7,066 nucleotides of DNA from positions 1 to 7,066 of the forward strand of contig JAPOYQ010000023.1 of NCBI GenBank assembly GCA_026706505.1, in the 5' to 3' direction. This document shows, piece by piece, positions 1-5,753 of the stretch (its first letter is position 1; each line of letters opens with the position of its first letter). The notes under the pieces are model-generated. The model saw only the letters and a list, made by a program, of their open reading frames with translations. It searched no databases and had not been told where the DNA came from. The stretch comes from Gemmatimonadota bacterium (lineage in GTDB: Bacteria > Latescibacterota > UBA2968 > UBA8231). Both the position numbers and the translations under genes were made by a program.

Positions 1-13
1 CTGTGGGCAGCAT
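1..13 (-). CDS. Probable start of a sixth operon gene (N-terminus only, runs off the window)
   Basis: An ATG at 13-11 is preceded by a good Shine-Dalgarno sequence (GAGGA) with a 7-base spacer. It lies 17 bases downstream of the TAG stop of the preceding gene on the same strand. Only M-L-P-T and the first base of the next codon are visible, so nothing can be said about the product. The case rests on the ribosome binding site, the same strand and the tight packing of the rest of the operon. A chance ATG remains possible. Confidence 0.45.
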
Positions 14-20
14 GGTTTGT

Positions 21-25
21 TCCTC
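21..25 (-). promoter_or_regulatory. Ribosome binding site for the gene starting at base 13
   Basis: The minus strand reads GAGGA, then ACAAACC, then ATG. The purine-rich core is at a normal spacing of 7 bases. It falls in the widest intergenic gap of the window (17 bases) and is the main reason for proposing a downstream gene. Confidence 0.5.
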
Positions 26-30
26 GACAC

Positions 31-2112
31 CTAGTAGGCTACTCCTACGACCCCGGCGGCGCGTTCTGCGCCCGTGTCCACCTCAACTTCCACCCGGTAG
101 AGGTACAGGCCCGGAGCCACTCGCGAACCCGTGGCATTGCGCCCATCCCACAAACCCGGGGGTTGGCTGTCGGTTGGCAGTTGCACGTAGGCCCCGGCCG
201 CCAGCGGCGGCGGACTGAGGTCGCGCACCAAGCGTCCGCTCAGATCGAAGATGCGGATACCCACCTGTCGCGGAGCCTCGACCTTAGAAAGAGCGAATTC
301 GATAGTGGCGAAATCGTTGATCCCATCGGCGTTGGGGCTGAAGACCGGCGGGTGGACGCGCACTTGGGAAAGCGCCCGCTCCTCCGAGGTCGCGGCCGAC
401 AGCACCCACGAATAAGGTGCATTGCTCTGCGGATCAATGGTCGCATTTTCGGCCGCATTGAGCGGGTTGTCAGAATTGGGAGCAAAGAGGCGGGCGCGAA
501 ACGCATGGATCGTCGCGTGCGTGCGCGTCCTAAAGCGAATTTGCAACTGGGCGTCCTGCCGCAGCGGCTCGGCCAAAGAGATGGTTAGCTGGTCGCGCGT
601 CGAGTCCCAAGCCTCGAGCGCACTACCTTCCAATCCGGTGATTCCTTCGAGTACGGCTGGCGCGGGCACGTCGATGCGGATCTGGGCTAGGCCCGCGTCG
701 GTGTCGGCGAATTCCACATCGAGCGTGTAGGTAAAGGAGGTATCGCGGCCCATGGGGACGCGGTTGGGGACAATGCGGCCCCACGCTTTGGAGACGGGCA
801 CTTGGTCGAGATCAAAATCGATCTCTAAGTGCTCGAAAACAGGAGTTTTCTCGGGGGAGTGGGTCGCCATGTTGACCCGGTATTGCACCAGCGCACTCGG
901 TTCCTCGGCTGGAAACCAGATGTCCCCGATAGTTAGGGGCGGGCTCCACCCCCCTGTCGGATCGGCTAGCGCGGTGTCTTGGTCAGCACTGCGGAACTGC
1001 ACGGTGAGTTCCGTGCCATCGGGAACCGTGGCTTGCCAGCGCACCCGCCCCACGTTCTTGACCACGTCCGGAGCGCCGAGGTCGAGCGGTGCCGAGATGA
1101 ACGTTCCCCGCTCTGCGTGCAGGCTGCCGTACACCTCTATTTCGGCCACGTTGGGCTGGGTGATGGCGTTGATATCGACGATGACCAAGCGCAAGTGGCG
1201 CGTCCACAGCGGAGGAAAGCGCACCTCGCTGCGAATGAAATCGACGATGTCGCGCAGGATGGCCACTTCGGTCCAGCGAATTTGGTCGTCGCTGACCTGA
1301 ATGGAGTACCCGCGCAGGGAGCGGTCGAAGTACTGCTCTTGGTTGCGGCCCCGGGTCAGGACCCGCACGGCGTGGATTTTGCGCCGCGTTCCCAAGTCGA
1401 TATCGGCATTGAAATTCAGGGCGTTGATCGGCGGATTCCACGAGGTATTCAAATCGCCATCGAGCACCTCCGGGCGATTGGAGATCTGGTCCTTAGCCAG
1501 ATTTTGGCCGCTCACTTGTTTGAGGACAATGCCGCCGGCTAGAGAGCCGATATCCGTCCCACCTAAAAAGCCGGCGATGGGCTGGCCGATGGACAAAGCC
1601 GACTCCAAGGCACCTCCTTGCACCAGATGCCAAGCCTCGTCCCGCGCCACCTCGGCAGTCGTCCACCCATCGTCATCCTGGAACTGGTCACTCCAGTACC
1701 AAGGCTGTCGGGTGCGATCGGTCGTCGTTTGGACTGTTGCGGTATCTCCGGCAGCGAATTCTACGGCTAGGGTCACGGCCAAACCATTGCCGCGACCGCG
1801 ACCGCGATTGACCACTAGCGCGGCGATGTGATTGTCGCCGCGCACCACTGGCACCGCAAAAACTCGCGGCTGCACAGCGCTGGAGTCGCTGCCGACTAGT
1901 TCGCCGTTGAAGTACGCGGCAAAGCTGTCGGCTGCGGCTATATGTAGCAAGCCCTCGCCGGCTTCGGGTGCCTCAAAGGTGGTGCGGTAGTAGAGCGCGC
2001 TGCGCCACGCGGTCTGCTCATAGGTGAGCCCCTCGGTCTGGACGGCGGAGCACACTGCGGCGAGGCCAACAACGGCGAGCAGGATCCGTTCTTTCAGAAT
2101 TGTGGGGATCAT
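31..2112 (-). CDS. Exported multidomain protein: jelly-roll-like N-terminus, discoidin (F5/8 type C) domain, FlgD-like C-terminal Ig domain
   Basis: This 693-residue protein begins with a Sec-type signal: K8/R9 followed by a hydrophobic stretch at about 10-22, with likely cleavage after C21-S22-A23. Residues 30-118 look like the galactose-binding-like sandwich seen at the N-terminus of some glycosidases (AADSFAAYFNGELVG, 60-74). Residues 205-330 match a discoidin/F5-8C domain (LDGDLNTSW at 217-225, SIQVSDDQIRW at 270-280, NVAEIEVYG at 321-329). Residues 335-435 and 440-545 look like further beta-sandwiches with no confident family. Residues 588-693 are a FlgD-like/gliding-motility-type C-terminal Ig domain, with FSPNADGIND at 591-600, IFDLSGRLVRDL at 621-632 and GLWDGRNATGSRVAPGLYLYRV at 653-674 as landmarks. 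In known families such domains act in cell-surface attachment or as secretion/sorting ends. The start is the ATG at 2112, which overlaps the TGA of the upstream gene (ATGA). A weak GGTGG precedes it. Glycan or surface adhesion is inference; no catalytic residues are recognisable. Confidence 0.85.
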   Translation of the reverse strand: MIPTILKERILLAVVGLAAVCSAVQTEGLTYEQTAWRSALYYRTTFEAPEAGEGLLHIAAADSFAAYFNGELVGSDSSAVQPRVFAVPVVRGDNHIAALVVNRGRGRGNGLAVTLAVEFAAGDTATVQTTTDRTRQPWYWSDQFQDDDGWTTAEVARDEAWHLVQGGALESALSIGQPIAGFLGGTDIGSLAGGIVLKQVSGQNLAKDQISNRPEVLDGDLNTSWNPPINALNFNADIDLGTRRKIHAVRVLTRGRNQEQYFDRSLRGYSIQVSDDQIRWTEVAILRDIVDFIRSEVRFPPLWTRHLRLVIVDINAITQPNVAEIEVYGSLHAERGTFISAPLDLGAPDVVKNVGRVRWQATVPDGTELTVQFRSADQDTALADPTGGWSPPLTIGDIWFPAEEPSALVQYRVNMATHSPEKTPVFEHLEIDFDLDQVPVSKAWGRIVPNRVPMGRDTSFTYTLDVEFADTDAGLAQIRIDVPAPAVLEGITGLEGSALEAWDSTRDQLTISLAEPLRQDAQLQIRFRTRTHATIHAFRARLFAPNSDNPLNAAENATIDPQSNAPYSWVLSAATSEERALSQVRVHPPVFSPNADGINDFATIEFALSKVEAPRQVGIRIFDLSGRLVRDLSPPPLAAGAYVQLPTDSQPPGLWDGRNATGSRVAPGLYLYRVEVEVDTGAERAAGVVGVAY
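1791..1808. repeat. Short tandem 6-mer inside the discoidin/FlgD-like gene
   Basis: Three consecutive near-identical 6-mers (cgcgac, cgcgac, cgcgat) lie here. On the minus strand they encode the R-G-R-G-R-type run within VNRGRGRGNG (residues 101-110). A slippage-prone microrepeat is possible, but each unit is in frame, so changes in copy number would alter the protein by two residues without a frameshift. Confidence 0.5.
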
Positions 2113-2864
2113 TCGTCCACCGCGCAGCGAAAGCCGACATTGCCATCGGCGCTGAACGGGCTGCAGGCCCGGCGGTACGAGGTGCGTAGCAGATTGGGAT
2201 CATTGGACCACGAGCCCCCGCGCACCACTTTCAGCGTTCCATCCGCCGGTCCAAGGGGATTGCGCTCGTGTTCGCCGGTATAATACTCGCTGTGATACCA
2301 GTCCGCCACCCACTCCCAGACATTGCCGGCCATATCGCGCACCCCATAGGGCGATTCCCCTTGTGGGTAATGCCCCACCGGCGAAGTAAAGGAGTACCCA
2401 TCGCTGGCGTCGACGTCACAGCAAAAATCCGTTCCGTAGTTGGCCCTAGTGCGATCAATGCCTTCACCCCAGGGATAGGTGCGCCCATCGGTCCCCCGGG
2501 CGGCTTTTTCCCACTCCGCCTCCGTGGGTAGGCGCTTGCCGACCCACTGGCAATAGGATAGGGCATCGGGCCAGCCCACCGAGATGATCGGATGGTCGTC
2601 CGGGGCCGATCGAATGGGCAGATTCATGGCTTGGGCATAGGCATTCCACTCGGCCGTACTCACTTCGTGGCGGTCAATCCAGAAGCCATTGAGGTGCACG
2701 GAATGCGCGGGACGCTCGTCATTGGCACCGGAGTCAGAGCCCATGATGAAGGGACCGGCTGGGATTTTCACCATGCCCGGCGGGTCCTCGGAGTCCGGCG
2801 GCCCTGATCCCTTATCGCAGGCGTTTAGACCGACACTGAGCAACAGAGCTAATACGCGTTTCAC
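2109..2864 (-). CDS. FGE/SUMF1-fold predicted lipoprotein lacking the catalytic cysteine pair (downstream paralogue)
   Basis: This 251-residue protein starts with a lipoprotein-type signal: K2-R3, a hydrophobic core, then G12-L13-N14-A15-C16. Asn at the -2 position is atypical for a lipobox. From about residue 30 to the end it matches the FGE-sulfatase domain: MVKIPAGPFIMGS (31-43), RLPTEAEWEKAARG (111-124), DMAGNVWEWVADWY (177-190), VVRGGSW (213-219) and NVGFRC (242-247). True FGEs carry two copper-binding cysteines, the first directly after GGSYM and the second five residues later. Here these positions are N221 and L226, so formylglycine formation is not expected. Other cysteines are C105, the adjacent pair C148-C149, C234 and C247, possibly in disulfides. 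Non-catalytic FGE folds are known in PvdO-type proteins and in the gliding/T9SS lipoproteins GldJ and GldK; no orthology to these is claimed. The GTG start at 2864 overlaps the upstream TGA (GTGA) and has a Shine-Dalgarno. The reading frame stays open upstream to 3419, but that extension is antisense-like, off-signal sequence inside the neighbouring gene. Confidence 0.9.
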   Translation of the reverse strand: MKRVLALLLSVGLNACDKGSGPPDSEDPPGMVKIPAGPFIMGSDSGANDERPAHSVHLNGFWIDRHEVSTAEWNAYAQAMNLPIRSAPDDHPIISVGWPDALSYCQWVGKRLPTEAEWEKAARGTDGRTYPWGEGIDRTRANYGTDFCCDVDASDGYSFTSPVGHYPQGESPYGVRDMAGNVWEWVADWYHSEYYTGEHERNPLGPADGTLKVVRGGSWSNDPNLLRTSYRRACSPFSADGNVGFRCAVDE

Positions 2865-4927
2865 AAGGCCCCTCTTTTGGCACTGTCCTCTAACTCTGGT
2901 TGCGCCAGCGTTTCCACTAGGGGAATAAAATACTGAGTATGTGGCCCTTCGGCGGCGAACTGACGCGCAAGGCGGCGAGCGTCCTCCAAGCGGTCGTTGT
3001 AGATCAAGGTCTGCGCCAGAGCCGGGAAGAGCGCAAAGATGTATTCGCGCCGGATCTGGGGCGCTTCGAGGGCCTGTAAAAGAGGCGGCAGGGCCTGCTG
3101 GTACTGCCCCAACAGAAAGTGGAGTTGGCCCTTGATCAGCGCAGCGAATCCCGGATCGGCCGGGGCAGATCCAACGATGAAGGGAAAGCGCTGCAGGGCG
3201 CGTCGCAGGACCGCAGCCCGGTCGCCGGAGATGGCTTCGCCGCTCAGGGCAAAAGTCCGCCCCCACTGCACCGCGGCCCACAGATCGCCCCGCAGGGTAA
3301 AGGGTGCTTCCCAGCGAGCTGCTCTGTAGTACGAGCGAGCCGTTGGAAAATCGCGCACGGCAAAGAGCTGCTCGGCCACTTGCAGGGCCAGCAACCCCTG
3401 TTCCCGGTGGCGCATCCACTGTTCAGCGCCGCGCTGCTCAGCCGCGGAGAGTCCTTCCCATAGCTGCTTGGCCAACCGTTGGTAGCGCGTGGCATTGTGG
3501 GCGTTGTACCGGTCCATGGGCGGCCGACTGAACAATTCGGCCATGGCTTGGAAGACCCGCAGGCGGCCGACGGGCAGATCGCCCAGCAGGTCTCGGTACT
3601 GAACATCGCTGCGCAGGCGCTCCAACTCGACGGGTTCGTCCACGACTTGCGGCACAGCTTCGACGACCGTGCGGGCCAATAGGGCCTGTCCCGCCACCGA
3701 AGGATGCAGGTGATCGGCCATCAACTCCCAGCCCACGCCCTCGGGAGGAGCAGCCCGGTCAAAGGCCGCTTGCACATCGGCCAACCCAACCTCGCTCTGG
3801 CGCGCCACACTGTCGATCACTGCGTTGAAAGAGCGCGGGGCCCGCCAAGGCATGGTGTCGAGTTGCCGGGCCTTGGCAAAAACTTGGCGCGCCTCCGCAG
3901 GTCGTTGCAAGTGGACCAAAGCCCGGCCCCTGAGATACCATAGATAGGCGTGTTTTTCCCATACCTGAGCCGCCGCAGTCAAATTCTCCAACGCCCCGTG
4001 GACAGCCTCTATGGGCGGAGTCTCCAGCACCAGAACCTCGGCGGCCTTGGCCACCTGTTGCTGCCACTGCCGGGCCAGATTCTCTTCTAAAGGGGGCGCG
4101 GCCCCAGCCCCAGGCGCAAAGCCAGCCTCATTAGCCGCCAAGGTACACAAGATTAGCGGAACCTCGGCTTTGCTACAGGCGGCGGCCACACTTAGCAGGT
4201 TGGCGCGCAGGTGCTCGGGGGCAGCCCGACGCCGCGGGCTGTCCAGCGCGACTTGGCCGCGCTCGGCCATAATCCGCGCCAAGGCTGTGGAGGAGACCTC
4301 GCTGCCGCGAAAAAGGTCCAATCCCGTCCGCACCAAGGCGGTGAGCCGTCTCTGCATGAGGAAGTAGTGCAGCCGGTTGTGCAGGGGCGAATGGTGTTCG
4401 TCAACTCCGTAGATCCCATTGAATTCATTGTGGCCGGTGTACACCACCACTAGGTCCGGCTCCAGTTGCAAGGCGTCTTCGACCACTCTGGCAACGGCAA
4501 AACTGGCGATCGACGTAATGCCCAAGTTGAACATCTGGACCTCTTTATCGGGCCAGATGTCCTGCAGCATGGCCGTCAAAAAGGACGGAGCCGCGAGGGA
4601 TTGGACATAGGGATAGCCCTGGACTGTGGAGGCACCGGCAAAGACCACGCGAAAGCGCTGGCGGGGGGCCGGCTCGAAAAAGGGCTGGGCTCCCATGCGG
4701 CCGCTGCCGATGAGCTTGCCTTGATAGCGCTGAAAGAAAAAGCGCTTGGCATAGAGGGGGTTGATGCTGCGCAGCAGCCGCTCGTCGCGCTCGACCAGGT
4801 TGACGAGAAAAGGCTCGGGAGCCAAGGCCGGGACCAAGTGCAACAGCAGTTCCGCAACCACGACGAGGACCAACCCCAGTCCCAGCCCAGTGAGGCGGAG
4901 GAGCCAGACTCGTTGGCGATCGGTCAT
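2861..4927 (-). CDS. Membrane-anchored SGNH/GDSL-family hydrolase-like protein with TPR-like helices
   Basis: This 688-residue protein has a single N-terminal membrane segment (about 8-34, rich in L, V and G), with the rest probably in the periplasm. SGNH blocks are intact in order: nucleophile in FAGAST (S100; the GDS motif reads GAS), N134-x-G136 for block II, YTGHNEF with G165 and N167 for block III, and ADHLHPS with D405xxH408 for block V. The expected Ser-His-Asp set and oxyanion residues are thus present, so esterase, deacetylase or acyltransferase activity on a surface polymer is plausible. The substrate is unknown. Between blocks III and V lies a helical segment of about 270-385 containing a TPR-like unit (YLWYLRGRALVHLQRPAEARQVFAKARQLD, about 318-347). 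More TPR-like helices fill roughly 500-660, including LFAVRDFPTARSYYRAA (511-527 region). These usually mediate protein contacts. The ATG at 4927 has a strong Shine-Dalgarno and overlaps the upstream TGA (ATGA). The gene sits between the two FGE-fold lipoprotein genes, suggesting a shared envelope complex (inference). Confidence 0.88.
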   Translation of the reverse strand: MTDRQRVWLLRLTGLGLGLVLVVVAELLLHLVPALAPEPFLVNLVERDERLLRSINPLYAKRFFFQRYQGKLIGSGRMGAQPFFEPAPRQRFRVVFAGASTVQGYPYVQSLAAPSFLTAMLQDIWPDKEVQMFNLGITSIASFAVARVVEDALQLEPDLVVVYTGHNEFNGIYGVDEHHSPLHNRLHYFLMQRRLTALVRTGLDLFRGSEVSSTALARIMAERGQVALDSPRRRAAPEHLRANLLSVAAACSKAEVPLILCTLAANEAGFAPGAGAAPPLEENLARQWQQQVAKAAEVLVLETPPIEAVHGALENLTAAAQVWEKHAYLWYLRGRALVHLQRPAEARQVFAKARQLDTMPWRAPRSFNAVIDSVARQSEVGLADVQAAFDRAAPPEGVGWELMADHLHPSVAGQALLARTVVEAVPQVVDEPVELERLRSDVQYRDLLGDLPVGRLRVFQAMAELFSRPPMDRYNAHNATRYQRLAKQLWEGLSAAEQRGAEQWMRHREQGLLALQVAEQLFAVRDFPTARSYYRAARWEAPFTLRGDLWAAVQWGRTFALSGEAISGDRAAVLRRALQRFPFIVGSAPADPGFAALIKGQLHFLLGQYQQALPPLLQALEAPQIRREYIFALFPALAQTLIYNDRLEDARRLARQFAAEGPHTQYFIPLVETLAQPELEDSAKRGAL
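2869..2874 (-). promoter_or_regulatory. Ribosome binding site supporting the GTG start at 2864
   Basis: On the minus strand GAGGGG is followed by CCTT and then GTG, a spacing of 4 bases. This site lies inside the 3' end of the SGNH gene and fixes the FGE-fold lipoprotein start at GTG. That start is directly followed by a lipoprotein-like signal sequence, and the arrangement points to translational coupling. Confidence 0.65.
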
Positions 4928-5751
4928 GGCGGCCCCTCCCTCAACAGCCGCGCTCCCACCGAGGCATAGCGCCCGTGCGGCACTTGGCTGAGGCGGTTAG
5001 CCGAGCGCAGGCGGCGGGCTCCGTTGTTGTGGAAATAACCGCCCCGGAGAACGCGCTGTATCCCGGTTGTAGGGCCGGGAGGATCCACTTTGGGAGCGCT
5101 GCCGTAGTACTCGGGACTGTACCAGTCATGCACCCACTCCCACAGATTGCCGTGCATATCGTACAAGCCCCAAAGATTGGGTTTTTTCGTCGCCACTAAC
5201 TGGCTGTGTCGCAGGCCGACGTCCCAAGTATTGCCAGTGTGCCAAGCAAAGTCGTCCAGCAGCACCTCGTCGTCCCCAAAAGACCAGCGGGTGGTGGTGC
5301 CAGCCCGACAGGCGTACTCCCACTCTGCTTCCGTGGGCAGGCGGTAGAGTTCGGCACCAGCGCTGGCGTTGAGGGCCGCGGCAAATTGATCGACGTCGAG
5401 CCACGACAGGCCGGCGGCCGGATAGTCCGGTCCTTGGAGGACGAAATCTAGGCTGGCCCACGGCTGCGTATCCATGACCGCAGTCCACTGTTGCTGGGTG
5501 ATTTCGGTCTGCGCTAGATAGAACCCCTGGGTGATTTGCACCTCGCGTTGCGGTGCCTCGTCGTCGTCCCGTCCTGGTTCGGTGGGAGGCGAGCCCATGA
5601 CAAAAGTACCCGGATCAATCCAGACAAAGGCCATCTCGGTCCCATCCGGTAGCTCGGCCACCAGCGCGGGTCGATCCGCCGCTGTTTCCGGCTCGCATCC
5701 CCAGGCGATGAGAGCGAGCAATAGGAGTTTATAAAATTTAGGCGCGTACAT
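4924..5751 (-). CDS. FGE/SUMF1-fold predicted lipoprotein lacking the catalytic cysteine pair (upstream paralogue)
   Basis: This 275-residue protein has a lipoprotein signal peptide: K5 and K8, a run of L/A/I, then A16-W17-G18-C19. The FGE-sulfatase domain fills the remainder: MAFVWIDPGTFVMGSPPTEPGRDDDE begins at 40, RLPTEAEWEYACRAGT is at 137-152, YDMHGNLWEWVHDWYSPEYY spans 197-216, and RVLRGGYFHNNGARRLRSANR spans 233-253. At the first catalytic cysteine position of true FGEs there is N242, and no cysteine occurs downstream; the only other cysteine is C148. The usual C-terminal GFR(C/L/V) end reads ASVGARLL (263-270). It is therefore probably a non-catalytic binding or structural FGE fold, though a different chemistry cannot be excluded. 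The ATG at 5751 is chosen over an upstream alternative at 5823 because only this start gives a clean lipoprotein signal and it sits 2 bases after the previous stop. The Shine-Dalgarno is weak (CCGGGTTGTAACT before ATG), so reinitiation by ribosomes finishing the upstream gene is likely. Confidence 0.9.
   Translation of the reverse strand: MYAPKFYKLLLLALIAWGCEPETAADRPALVAELPDGTEMAFVWIDPGTFVMGSPPTEPGRDDDEAPQREVQITQGFYLAQTEITQQQWTAVMDTQPWASLDFVLQGPDYPAAGLSWLDVDQFAAALNASAGAELYRLPTEAEWEYACRAGTTTRWSFGDDEVLLDDFAWHTGNTWDVGLRHSQLVATKKPNLWGLYDMHGNLWEWVHDWYSPEYYGSAPKVDPPGPTTGIQRVLRGGYFHNNGARRLRSANRLSQVPHGRYASVGARLLREGPP
4933..4942 (-). promoter_or_regulatory. Strong ribosome binding site for the SGNH/TPR gene
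   Basis: The minus strand reads GAGGGAGGGG, then CCGCC, then ATG at 4927. This is the strongest Shine-Dalgarno in the window. It lies within the end of the preceding FGE-fold gene, which may let the SGNH protein be made at its own rate despite the overlapping genes. Confidence 0.65.
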
Positions 5752-5753
5752 AG

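Noticed and set aside
979..1542. Plus-strand open frame of 187 codons opposite the discoidin gene
   Set aside because: An antisense shadow; the discoidin motifs on the minus strand explain this stretch.
2865..3419. In-frame upstream extension of the downstream FGE-fold gene (open to 3419)
   Set aside because: It overlaps the SGNH/TPR coding sequence on the same strand in another frame and has arginine/proline/serine-rich shadow composition. The GTG at 2864 gives a Shine-Dalgarno, a lipoprotein signal and a 4-base overlap.
4466..4969. Plus-strand open frame of 167 codons opposite the SGNH gene
   Set aside because: A high-GC antisense shadow crossing two well-supported minus-strand genes, with no recognisable domain.
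2109..5751. Sulfatase-maturation (formylglycine) function for the two FGE-fold proteins
   Set aside because: Both lack the catalytic cysteine pair, both look like lipoproteins, and no CxPxR sulfatase motif was noticed in the window.
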